This document shows, in pieces, positions 1-5,856 of a stretch of 9,949 bases of DNA. Below the pieces are notes generated by a model. It saw nothing but the letters and a program-made list of their open reading frames with translations, was not told where the DNA came from and did no database searches. Positions within the stretch are counted from its first letter, which is position 1. Every line of letters begins with the position of its first letter. The position numbers and the translations under genes were made by a program. Source of the DNA: an uncultured Oscillospiraceae bacterium (lineage in GTDB: Bacteria > Bacillota > Clostridia > Oscillospirales > Oscillospiraceae); the NCBI GenBank assembly GCA_934643765.1, contig CAKUCT010000058.1:1-9949 (forward strand), given 5' to 3'.

Positions 1-1
1 G

Positions 2-85
2 GGCTATTCTATCGGAACAGGATACGAATCGATCACGTATGGTAGAGGCAAGTTCGGCTTTCCGTCCCGTCCTACCAAATTATAA
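2..85 (+). CDS. Possible 3' end of an unidentified plus-strand gene
   Basis: An open frame enters from the left edge and ends at a TAA at 83-85, encoding 27 residues that finish in FGFPSRPTKL. The residues look like a normal protein tail (mixed, with several Gly, Tyr and Arg), but I do not recognise the family. Support is contextual: the frame ends 51 bases before a strong hairpin at 137-167 that also has a short T-run on its plus side, which fits two convergent genes sharing one terminator. The fragment is too short to exclude a chance open frame. Confidence 0.35.
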   Translation, partial: GYSIGTGYESITYGRGKFGFPSRPTKL

Positions 86-130
86 TATTCTTTTTATAGA
101 CCTGAATGAAAAGGCATATATTTTGCCTTG

Positions 131-167
131 AAAAAGAAAAGCTCCCAGGCGAAACCTGGGAGCTTTT
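131..167 (-). terminator. Intrinsic terminator of the SLH protein gene, possibly bidirectional
   Basis: A perfect 13-bp inverted repeat (arms 137-149 and 155-167, 5-base loop) lies 14 bases beyond the stop of the minus-strand SLH gene. On the minus strand the stem runs into a T-rich tract over 131-140, the classical intrinsic terminator layout. On the plus strand the stem ends in TTTT followed by GTT, so it could also stop a gene entering from the left edge. Confidence 0.88.
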
Positions 168-180
168 GTTATGCGTTTGT

Positions 181-2055
181 TTATTCGTACTGGCTCCAGT
201 CGGGGTTCGCAAGAAGACCGGTCCAGGTCTCGTATGCGTCGCGGCGGATGAAGTCGTGGCTGTTGGTGGCCTCCAGCACATCAAGATAGTACCAGCTGGA
301 CGTATCCTGATTGTCCTTCCAGCCCTGCGCGCCGGGGAGAATGTCGCTTGCCGTCTCGGGCGCGCGGCCAAGGGCGCGGTTCATCATGGCCATCATTTCC
401 GCTCTTGTGATCGACTGATCGGGGCGGAAGGTTCCGTCGGGATAGCCCTTGATCCAGCCGAGGTAGGAGATACGGGCAATCGCGGTGCTGGCCCAGTGGG
501 TGGACGAGACATCGCTGAAGCGGCTTGCGCCGGCGGTGCCGCCCGCGAACTGCGCGAGCATGGAGGCAAGTTCCGCTCTGGTGATGGCGTCGTCCGGACG
601 GAAGTAGCCGTTGGAGCTGTCAACGATAACACCGGCGCGCGCAAGCGTAGACACATAGGTGTTGTACCAGGCGCCGTCAGAGACATCGTAGAAGCGGTTC
701 GACGTTGCGTAGAATTCCTTGCGCGATTCCTTGGTCATCAGACGGAAGAGGATTGCCGCGGTCTCGGCGCGGGTGATGCTACCCGAGGGGCTGACGGTTC
801 CGTTCGGATAGCCCGCGACATAGGCCGTATGATCGGCGGTATTGAGCGCGGGGACAATGGTCTTGGAGGGGGAGAGGGACGGAATCAGCGGAAGGATGAC
901 GTTGATCAGATCGTCTTTGGTGGCTTCCTGAATGATTTCCTTGACAGCGTCGGTCAGGGGCTTTTCTTCGCCGTTATAGATGCCGCTGGTCTTGTCAACC
1001 GTCGGGGCAATGAGATTGTTTTCAAAGGTCAGGTCGATCTCGTTATTTGTATTATCATAGATGAGATGACCCGTGCCAAGAATTTTGTTGCCGTTGTTGA
1101 TGGTGATCTTTGAGTTTTCTGCAAGATTTCCATGGAAGGTGAAGGCGTTGCCGCCGGTCAGATTCAGGGTGTTGTCGGAGACTGTGGTCTCGGCAAGCTT
1201 TGTCAGCTGGATACAGGAGCGGTTCGAATCTTTTACAGAGATCGTATTGCCGGAAATGGTGGCGTTTGCGGTTGACTGATCGATGTTGATGCCGCGGTCA
1301 TAGCCGGAAATGTCGTTACCGCTGATGTTGATCTGCAGAGGATCCGTGCTGCTGCCCTGCAGGTGGATGGCGTATGCGTCGGAAGCCGTACCGGTGCCGT
1401 CAAGTGTGCTGTTGGTGATGGTGTAGCTGCCGGTAGTGTTGACGTAACCGTAGACCTTGATACCGGTGAGCGTGCAGTTGTTGATGGTGAAGTCAAGATG
1501 CTGCAGATATGCCTGCGTTGCAAACAGACGGTGCGGCGCACTGCCGGTAATGGTCAGATTCTCAAAGCTGATAGCAGCTGCTGTAGTATCGCCATCCCAC
1601 CACTCATAGGGGAGGGTGATATCACTGTTGACGGCCAACGTTGCGCCGCGATTTTCATCCGCGCCGACAAACTTGAATTTGATGAGGTGGCGCTCGGTGC
1701 TGTAATGAGAGGCTGCTCTGCCCATGGTCAGAAGATGGGACAGGCTGGTTTCATCATAGGTTGCCGCGCCGTGGATGGTGTAGGTAATCGTGGCGCTGCC
1801 GTTGGCGTCCTGATTGGTAAACAGGGCGTCAAAGGCGCTATTGGAAGCTGGTTCCTGGCCGAGGCCGCCGAGATTTTCAAGCTCCGGCTTGATTGCAGTG
1901 TAAGCCGCTTCAAAAGAATCGAACTGCCGGTCAGAGAAACCAGCAATACCGCCGACGGTGATGTAGCTGGTGCTGTCATCAGCCAGCGCCATTGTGGGCA
2001 GCAGGCAGAAGACCATGCACAGAGCCAGAATGGCCGATAAAAGCTTGCGTTTCAT
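181..2055 (-). CDS. Secreted beta-helix protein with C-terminal S-layer homology (SLH) domains
   Basis: This predicted 624-residue surface protein probably binds cell-wall polysaccharide through its SLH domains. Residues 1-25 form a signal peptide (MKRK, hydrophobic core, cleavage after ALA). Residues from about 90 to 350 are rich in Asn, Thr, Ser and Ile, with recurring patterns such as NISGNDISG, TISGNTISV and TVSDNTLNL, typical of right-handed parallel beta-helix (pectate-lyase-like) folds. After a linker come one partial and two complete SLH repeats (about 407-440, 453-503 and 512-562), each with an ITRAE motif and the first and third with GYPNGT or GYPDGT. A degenerate repeat may follow to the C-terminus. 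The ATG at 2055 is chosen because AGGAGG lies 6 bases before it; the ATG at 2061 abuts that site. SLH repeats typically bind pyruvylated secondary wall polymer. The ligand or substrate of the beta-helix is unknown, and no catalytic residues are evident. It has its own promoter and terminator, so it is probably monocistronic. Confidence 0.93.
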   Translation of the reverse strand: MKRKLLSAILALCMVFCLLPTMALADDSTSYITVGGIAGFSDRQFDSFEAAYTAIKPELENLGGLGQEPASNSAFDALFTNQDANGSATITYTIHGAATYDETSLSHLLTMGRAASHYSTERHLIKFKFVGADENRGATLAVNSDITLPYEWWDGDTTAAAISFENLTITGSAPHRLFATQAYLQHLDFTINNCTLTGIKVYGYVNTTGSYTITNSTLDGTGTASDAYAIHLQGSSTDPLQINISGNDISGYDRGINIDQSTANATISGNTISVKDSNRSCIQLTKLAETTVSDNTLNLTGGNAFTFHGNLAENSKITINNGNKILGTGHLIYDNTNNEIDLTFENNLIAPTVDKTSGIYNGEEKPLTDAVKEIIQEATKDDLINVILPLIPSLSPSKTIVPALNTADHTAYVAGYPNGTVSPSGSITRAETAAILFRLMTKESRKEFYATSNRFYDVSDGAWYNTYVSTLARAGVIVDSSNGYFRPDDAITRAELASMLAQFAGGTAGASRFSDVSSTHWASTAIARISYLGWIKGYPDGTFRPDQSITRAEMMAMMNRALGRAPETASDILPGAQGWKDNQDTSSWYYLDVLEATNSHDFIRRDAYETWTGLLANPDWSQYE

Positions 2056-2061
2056 AAACAT

Positions 2062-2067
2062 CCTCCT
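2062..2067 (-). promoter_or_regulatory. Ribosome binding site that fixes the SLH protein start
   Basis: AGGAGG on the minus strand is followed by 6 bases and the ATG at 2055. The upstream ATG at 2061 directly follows the AGGAGG with no spacer, so it is unlikely to be used. The protein therefore starts MKRKLL rather than MFMKRK. Confidence 0.85.
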
Positions 2068-2176
2068 GAAATCAATGTTTTTTTCGCAGGGGAAAATGCA
2101 GCCTAATTAAAAAACTGCATGCGTAAAAACAAAATGAAACAGATGTGAATTGGAAATAACACCCGTTTATGTAACA

Positions 2177-2205
2177 ATTATAATACAAGAAGTTACAAAA
2201 CGCAA
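2177..2205 (-). promoter_or_regulatory. Sigma-A-type promoter for the SLH protein gene
   Basis: On the minus strand there is a TTGCGT -35 (2200-2205), a 17-base spacer and a perfect TATAAT -10 (2177-2182). The predicted transcript starts near 2170, giving a leader of roughly 115 bases before the ATG at 2055. The leader is AT-rich and contains only one weak inverted repeat (ATGCAG...CTGCAT). No riboswitch class is recognisable. Confidence 0.75.
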
Positions 2206-2239
2206 GCATAAATTACGTAAACCGACGGAATATTTTGCC

Positions 2240-2770
2240 TTATTTTCCCTTGGAAACAGCCCGGTAGACGACCGGGCCGATCAGGCAGGCAAGAAGCCCG
2301 CCGATGCAGGCCGTGACCAGCTGCGGCCAGGTGAACGAGGCCGTGACGACCGGGAGCTTTGCTGCCGGGACAATCATCGGCGCGACAAGCCGGACCAGCA
2401 CCACATAGAGCGCCGCGAATTTGGCAAGCGCCGCGAGCACCATCAGGCCAAGCGCCGGAAGGAGCTTTTTCTGCAGCAGGGGCTTTGATACGAGCAGGCC
2501 GAACACGAGCGAGTAGACGGCGTTTCCGAGCGCGACACAGGGCACAAGCTGGAAAAAGGCAGGGCCGATACCAAGGACGTAAGCACAGAACGGCGAGACA
2601 ATCGCAACCGTGAGCCCCGACCAGACGCCGCCCAGAATGGACGCCATCGCAAGCACCAGGTTCACGCACGAGCCGGTGACAAACTGGCCCATGCTTTTCG
2701 TTGCGAACTGCAGGCAGATCAGAAGCGCCAGGCACAGGGCCGTGCGCGCAATCCAGGTTGTTTTTTTCAT
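2240..2770 (-). CDS. Small integral membrane protein, ECF transporter S-component-like
   Basis: This 176-residue, strongly hydrophobic protein has about six predicted membrane segments (near 7-24, 30-48, 51-68, 72-95, 104-128 and 148-170). The length, the N-terminal pattern of basic residues then ARTALCLALLICLQ, and the Gly-rich segments (ILGGVWSGL, LGNAVYSLVFGLL) fit substrate-binding S components of energy-coupling-factor vitamin or metal importers. Such proteins need EcfT and EcfA subunits, none of which is in the window, so it would use a shared module encoded elsewhere. GGAGGAA precedes the ATG at 2770 with suitable spacing. The gene is divergent from a Crp/Fnr regulator and shares its control region. 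The substrate cannot be read from the sequence. Another small permease family is possible, but the S-component reading fits best. Confidence 0.7.
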   Translation of the reverse strand: MKKTTWIARTALCLALLICLQFATKSMGQFVTGSCVNLVLAMASILGGVWSGLTVAIVSPFCAYVLGIGPAFFQLVPCVALGNAVYSLVFGLLVSKPLLQKKLLPALGLMVLAALAKFAALYVVLVRLVAPMIVPAAKLPVVTASFTWPQLVTACIGGLLACLIGPVVYRAVSKGK

Positions 2771-2787
2771 AGGAAGTTCCTCCAGAC

Positions 2788-2815
2788 TTGATTTTTTCTT
2801 TATTATAGCTATACT
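2788..2815 (+). promoter_or_regulatory. Promoter of the Crp/Fnr regulator gene
   Basis: TTGATT (2788-2793), a 16-base spacer and TATACT (2810-2815) form a reasonable sigma-A promoter, with a predicted start near 2822. The palindrome at 2828-2843 would then lie about +7 to +22, where bound protein should block transcription. Confidence 0.55.
2802..2807 (-). promoter_or_regulatory. -10 element of the ECF gene, apparently activator-dependent
   Basis: A perfect TATAAT on the minus strand would start transcription near 2795. The sequence 17 bases upstream (CATGTT) is not a recognisable -35. Instead a perfect palindrome at 2828-2843 is centred about 40.5 bases upstream of that start, the class II position used by Crp/Fnr activators. 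The element lies inside the spacer of the opposing plus-strand promoter. Confidence 0.55.
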
Positions 2816-2827
2816 GAAGAAAAAACA

Positions 2828-2843
2828 TGTTGCAAATGCAACA
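2828..2843. promoter_or_regulatory. Palindromic operator, probable Crp/Fnr regulator binding site
   Basis: TGTTGCA-AA-TGCAACA is a perfect 7-bp inverted repeat. It can be read as GTTGC-N4-GCAAC, the same 5-4-5 geometry as the FNR consensus TTGAT-N4-ATCAA but with different bases. It lies between a Crp/Fnr gene and its divergent neighbour. Binding by the adjacent gene product is inferred from location and symmetry. Confidence 0.7.
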
Positions 2844-2845
2844 AA

Positions 2846-2854
2846 AGGAGGAGG
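2846..2854 (+). promoter_or_regulatory. Ribosome binding site that fixes the Crp/Fnr start
   Basis: AGGAGGAGG ends 5 bases before the ATG at 2860. The in-frame ATGs at 2827 and 2836 lie in or beside the palindrome and have no binding site, so the 11-residue extension they would add is rejected. Confidence 0.85.
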
Positions 2855-2859
2855 TTCTT

Positions 2860-3561
2860 ATGACAAAAGCGGAGGTGGAAATCCTGATGCGGATGCGCCT
2901 GTTCCGCAGCTTTACGGAAGCTTCGCTGTGCGAGCTTTTAGAGCGATTGCAGCCGCATGTGGCGGAGTTTGCCAAGGGGGCGCTGCTCTGGCCGATGGGC
3001 GCGCGCGTGCACCAGGCCGGCATTGTCCTCTCCGGGCGCGTGGAGGCATGGCACTACAGCGCAAACGGCCAGCAGAGCCTGGCCGCCGTGCATGTCGAGG
3101 GCGGGCTGTTCGGAGAAATTCTGATGTCGGCGAAAACAGTCGGCAGCCCGGTGGAGCTGCGGATGGGCCGGGCGGGGAAAATTTTGTTCTTATCGCTCGA
3201 CGCGCTGCTGGATCGCTGCGCCAGCGGAGACGGCGCGCAGTGCGCGCAGCTGCTGGCAAATTTGCTGGCGGAAATCTCCGAAAAATACTGGGCGCTGCAG
3301 CGGCAGGTGCGCTGTCTGGAAATCCCGGACGGCAGGACAAGGCTCTGCGTGTGGCTGCTGCAGAAAAGCGGCGGGGAAAACGAGAATCTCATCCACACCG
3401 GGCTCACGCGCGAGCAGATGGCGCAGCGGCTGGGAATGAACCGCTGCGCGCTGTCGCGGCTTCTTGGCAATCTGCAGCGAGAAGGCGTGATTGTCTGCCG
3501 CCGGGGGCAGTTTGAAATTCTGGACATGGCCGCGCTCTCAAGCATCGCCGAGAACGCATAA
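2860..3561 (+). CDS. Crp/Fnr family transcriptional regulator
   Basis: This 233-residue protein has the usual two-part layout. Residues from about 14 to 130 form the cyclic-nucleotide-binding-like beta barrel (VLSGRVEAWHYSANGQQ, GGLFGEILMS). A long dimerisation helix lies around 130-155, and a winged helix runs from about 158 to 222. The helix-turn-helix is TREQMAQRLGMNRCALSRLL, with the recognition helix near 193-206. The GE of the effector pocket is present, but the Arg-Ser pair that contacts cAMP in E. coli CRP is replaced by Ser-Pro, so cAMP is an unlikely ligand. There is no N-terminal cysteine cluster of the FNR type; the cysteines (24, 120, 128, 152, 163, 196, 213) are scattered. The effector is unknown. 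It probably binds the palindrome in its own leader and controls the divergent ECF gene. The stop codon overlaps the T-tract of the opposing galK terminator. Confidence 0.92.
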   Translation: MTKAEVEILMRMRLFRSFTEASLCELLERLQPHVAEFAKGALLWPMGARVHQAGIVLSGRVEAWHYSANGQQSLAAVHVEGGLFGEILMSAKTVGSPVELRMGRAGKILFLSLDALLDRCASGDGAQCAQLLANLLAEISEKYWALQRQVRCLEIPDGRTRLCVWLLQKSGGENENLIHTGLTREQMAQRLGMNRCALSRLLGNLQREGVIVCRRGQFEILDMAALSSIAENA

Positions 3562-3588
3562 AAAAGTGCCGCGGGATACCCGCGGCAC
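3560..3588 (-). terminator. Intrinsic terminator of galK
   Basis: A perfect 10-bp GC-rich stem (3566-3575 with 3579-3588, loop ATA) is followed on the minus strand by six Ts (3560-3565). It lies 48 bases beyond the galK stop. The T-tract overlaps the stop codon of the convergent Crp/Fnr gene. On the plus strand the stem is followed by ACTAGAG, with no T-tract, so it is not a good terminator for the regulator. Confidence 0.9.
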
Positions 3589-3636
3589 ACTAGAGATATG
3601 CAAAGTTTGATGAACTGGCACATTGGCCTGCAGTTT

Positions 3637-4746
3637 TCAGCTGATCTTGAGCGGATGGCAGGCGCCGTCGCCGAGCACGCGCTCAACGTCATGTTTGAAC
3701 GCGGCGAAGCGGTCATTCGGCACAAAGGCCAGCGCCGTTCCGGCAAAGCCGCCGCCGTGGACACGGACAGCGCCCTCGCCGCCAAGGAGCTTCTTGCACA
3801 GCGCGATGGTAAAGGCCATCTCCTGATGCTCCACCGCGCCGAGCGCCGTCACGTTCTGCAGCTTCACCCAGGAAGAACTGCCGGAGGCGTTGACGTAGTT
3901 CAGGAAAGCGGCGAAATTGTCATTGCGCAGCGCGCGGATCTGCAGGCGCACGCGCTGATTCTCGTCAAAGAAATGCATCGCGCGCAGCACGGCGCGGTCG
4001 CCGCAGGCTTTGCGCACGTCGGAAATTTTTTCGTAGAATTCCGCTTCATTGACTTCGTTCAGAACCGCCTTTCCGAAGAACGCCGCAACCTGCTTCATTT
4101 CAACCGGCATGGCCGCGTACTCGTCGGTCAGATCGGCGTGGCTCGCGCCGGAGTCGATGGTGCAAAGGGTATAGCCGCAGTGCGAAAAATCAAAGTCGAC
4201 CTTTTCCACGACCGGCTTTTCCGGGTCTGCAAAGTCGATGAACACCAGGCCGCCGACGCTGGAGGCCATCTGGTCCATCAGACCCGAGGGCTTGCCAAAG
4301 TAGACATTTTCCGCGTACTGGCTGATCTGGGCAATCTCAATGGCGGAGAGCTTGTTCTCAAAGAACAGCCCGTTGAGAATCCGGCCGATGAGCACCTCAA
4401 AGGCGGCGGAACTGGAGAGGCCGGAGCCGGGGAGCACTGTTGAGCGCACTTTCGCATCAAAGCCCTGCAGCTTGCAGCCGCGTGCCTGGAACGCCGCGGC
4501 CACGCCGCGGATCAACGACGCTGTGGTGTTCTTTTCTTCCTCGTGCACAGAAAGATCGGAAAGATCGACGCACACGGGGGAGAAGCCCTCAGAGTCGACG
4601 CGGATGACATTTTCGCCGTTCAGCGTAACCTCCGCCGTGGTCTGCATATCAACAGCCGCCGCCAGAACACAGCCGTGCTGATGATCGGTGTGGTTGCCGC
4701 CGATTTCCGTCCGGCCGGGCGCGGAAAAATGATAAATCTGTTCCAT
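3637..4746 (-). CDS. galK: Galactokinase (GHMP kinase family)
   Basis: It is predicted to phosphorylate alpha-D-galactose to galactose 1-phosphate with ATP in the cytoplasm, the entry step of the Leloir pathway. The 369 residues are close to the family length. All three GHMP motifs are present: the galactokinase signature PGRTEIGGNHTDHQHG (10-25), the ATP-binding LPGSGLSSSAA (105-115) and the C-terminal VHGGGFAGTA (329-338). Asp158 in GLMDQM matches the catalytic Asp. The signature differs from the textbook GRVNLIGEHTDYNGG type, with Asn in place of the first Glu, but the sugar-contacting Asp21 is kept. I associate this variant with galactokinases of Clostridia. The start at 4746 is chosen for GGAGGA 7 bases upstream; the ATG at 4761 overlaps that site. 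No galT, galE or sugar transporter is adjacent. It has its own promoter, a structured leader and a terminator, so it is probably monocistronic. A related sugar kinase specificity cannot be excluded. Confidence 0.9.
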   Translation of the reverse strand: MEQIYHFSAPGRTEIGGNHTDHQHGCVLAAAVDMQTTAEVTLNGENVIRVDSEGFSPVCVDLSDLSVHEEEKNTTASLIRGVAAAFQARGCKLQGFDAKVRSTVLPGSGLSSSAAFEVLIGRILNGLFFENKLSAIEIAQISQYAENVYFGKPSGLMDQMASSVGGLVFIDFADPEKPVVEKVDFDFSHCGYTLCTIDSGASHADLTDEYAAMPVEMKQVAAFFGKAVLNEVNEAEFYEKISDVRKACGDRAVLRAMHFFDENQRVRLQIRALRNDNFAAFLNYVNASGSSSWVKLQNVTALGAVEHQEMAFTIALCKKLLGGEGAVRVHGGGFAGTALAFVPNDRFAAFKHDVERVLGDGACHPLKIS

Positions 4747-4753
4747 AGAAAAA

Positions 4754-4759
4754 TCCTCC
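4754..4759 (-). promoter_or_regulatory. Ribosome binding site that fixes the galK start
   Basis: GGAGGA on the minus strand, then 7 bases, then the ATG at 4746. The earlier in-frame ATG at 4761 overlaps this site and would add MEDFS, so it is rejected. Confidence 0.85.
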
Positions 4760-4765
4760 ATTATT

Positions 4766-4785
4766 TTTTGCGCGGGCGCGCAAAA
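4766..4785 (-). promoter_or_regulatory. Leader hairpin adjacent to the galK ribosome binding site
   Basis: An inverted repeat TTTTGCGC / GCGCAAAA (arms 4766-4773 and 4778-4785, 4-base loop) ends six bases before the GGAGGA on the minus strand. It is close enough to influence ribosome access. The TTTT of its first arm in the RNA is also the T-run behind the hairpin at 4790-4810, so the two structures may interact. Confidence 0.5.
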
Positions 4786-4789
4786 CAGC

Positions 4790-4810
4790 CGCCTGCCGCA
4801 GCGGCAGGCG
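4790..4810 (-). promoter_or_regulatory. GC-rich hairpin in the galK leader (possible attenuator)
   Basis: Inverted repeat CGCCTGCCGC / GCGGCAGGCG (4790-4799 and 4801-4810) is about 9 bases into the predicted galK transcript. The RNA would form an 8- to 9-bp, very GC-rich stem with a tight loop. Four Ts follow after a 4-base gap, so it is at best a weak terminator. It may instead stabilise the 5' end. Confidence 0.5.
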
Positions 4811-4825
4811 CGTTATGATGAGGCA

Positions 4826-4854
4826 ATTATAATACGCAGGGGAACATCGCGCAA
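4826..4854 (-). promoter_or_regulatory. Sigma-A-type promoter for galK
   Basis: On the minus strand there is TTGCGC (4849-4854), a 17-base spacer and a perfect TATAAT (4826-4831). The predicted start near 4819 gives a leader of about 73 bases. The core GTATTATAATTG is identical to that of the SLH gene promoter at 2177-2205. Confidence 0.75.
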
Positions 4855-4938
4855 GGTTCAGATTTCACAAAAGGGCGGTTTAGCGCCGTTTCTGTAGAAA
4901 TTCACAAAAATACCGGAGAAAAAACCTTCTGAACACGC

Positions 4939-4969
4939 AAAACGCGCCTGCAGGCAGTCTGCCTCAGGC
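4939..4969 (-). terminator. Probable terminator of the HAD phosphatase gene
   Basis: A hairpin at 4946-4969 lies 23 bases past the stop codon. It has outer stem GCCTG/CAGGC and inner stem AGGCA/TGCCT with one bulged G. It is followed on the minus strand by GCG and TTTT (4939-4942). The T-tract is short, so termination may be partial. A T-run on the other side (4970-4973) makes it roughly symmetrical. Confidence 0.5.
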
Positions 4970-4992
4970 TTTTCGCTGGTATTTGATTTTCG

Positions 4993-5799
4993 TTACTTCT
5001 CTGCCTTCGTTGCAATGTCGCCGACGCCGTTCAGCACCAGTCTTGGCCGGTAGGGGAACTTCTTGATATCGCTGCGGTCGGTCACGCCGGAGAGCACCAG
5101 AACCGTGTCCAGGCCCGTTTCAATGCCGGCCACCATGTCGGTATCCATGCGGTCGCCAATCATAACGGCGTCTTCCGAGTGCACACCCAGAATCCGAAGA
5201 CCCGTGCGCATCATCAAAGGATTGGGCTTGCCGACAAAGTATGCGGTCTGACCTGTCGCCATTTCAATGGGAGCGATCATTGCCCGGCAGGCCGGGATAA
5301 TACCGTCTTCAGCGGGACCGGTGAGGTCGCTGTTTGTGCCGATGAGCTTGGCGCCCTTGAGAACCAGACGCACAGCCTTGAGAATGTTCTCGTAGTTATA
5401 AGAGTTTACTTCGCCGATGATTACATAGTCGGGGTCGACATCGTTCATCGTGATGCCTTCGTCGTGCAGCGCCATGATGAGTCCCGCGCCGCCGATGACA
5501 TATGCGCTGCAGCCGGGGGCCTGAGAGCTGATGAAGCGGGCCGTCGCCAATGCGCTGGTATAGAAGTGGCTCTCGTCCACATCCAGTCCCATGCGGCCAA
5601 GCTTCTGCTGCAGTTCCTTCGGAGAACGCTCCGATGAGTTTGTCAGAAACAGAAAATGCTTGTTTTCCGCGTAGAGCCAATCGACAAATTCCTTCACACC
5701 CGGCAACAGCCGGTTGCCGTGATAGATCACGCCGTCCATGTCGCAGATAAAGCCCTGCTTTGCTCGTACTTCTTCCAATTTAACTTGTAATTCGTCCAT
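4993..5799 (-). CDS. HAD superfamily (subclass IIA) phosphatase, NagD/YutF-like
   Basis: The 268 residues match the normal length for this family of cytoplasmic phosphatases, which act on nucleoside monophosphates or small sugar phosphates. All four HAD motifs are visible: motif I FICDMDGVIYHG with nucleophile Asp20 and Asp22, motif II FLTNSS (51-56), motif III Lys191 in VGKPNP, and motif IV MIGDRMDTD with Asp216 and Asp221. Residues from about 80 to 185 form the C2-type cap, including the conserved IIGE and GTNSDLT segments. AGGAGG lies 6 bases before the ATG at 5799. The gene stands between galK and a MITE-like element and has no obvious functional partner, so the physiological substrate is uncertain. 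NagD-like enzymes are often given broad or housekeeping roles in nucleotide or phosphometabolite clean-up. Confidence 0.9.
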   Translation of the reverse strand: MDELQVKLEEVRAKQGFICDMDGVIYHGNRLLPGVKEFVDWLYAENKHFLFLTNSSERSPKELQQKLGRMGLDVDESHFYTSALATARFISSQAPGCSAYVIGGAGLIMALHDEGITMNDVDPDYVIIGEVNSYNYENILKAVRLVLKGAKLIGTNSDLTGPAEDGIIPACRAMIAPIEMATGQTAYFVGKPNPLMMRTGLRILGVHSEDAVMIGDRMDTDMVAGIETGLDTVLVLSGVTDRSDIKKFPYRPRLVLNGVGDIATKAEK

Positions 5800-5817
5800 A
5801 ACATTCCTCCTTCGTTT

Positions 5818-5838
5818 GCTGAGTTCCTTCTGCTCAGC
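5818..5838 (-). promoter_or_regulatory. Small hairpin in the leader of the HAD gene
   Basis: Inverted repeat GCTGAG/CTCAGC (5818-5823 and 5833-5838) with a 9-base loop lies about 10 bases upstream of the AGGAGG. It is weak, and any regulatory role is speculative. Confidence 0.25.
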
Positions 5839-5856
5839 TGTTTATTTTGATTTGTA

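Noticed and set aside
38..79. Possible tRNA 3' end (GTTCGG...CCTACCA on the plus strand)
   Set aside because: No matching T-stem, anticodon arm or acceptor partner is present in the preceding bases; the resemblance is limited to a few bases.
106..1113. Long plus-strand open frame opposite the SLH gene
   Set aside because: It is antisense to a gene with signal peptide, SLH motifs, promoter and terminator. The translation is Gly/Val/Arg-rich, with no domain and no ribosome binding site.
2056..2170. Riboswitch in the SLH gene leader
   Set aside because: The leader is AT-rich with only a 6-bp inverted repeat and no recognisable aptamer core or expression platform.
2610..3515. Plus-strand open frame overlapping the ECF and Crp/Fnr genes
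   Set aside because: It crosses the intergenic control region and reads the Crp/Fnr gene in the wrong frame, giving an Ala/Arg/Gly-rich product typical of a GC-rich shadow.
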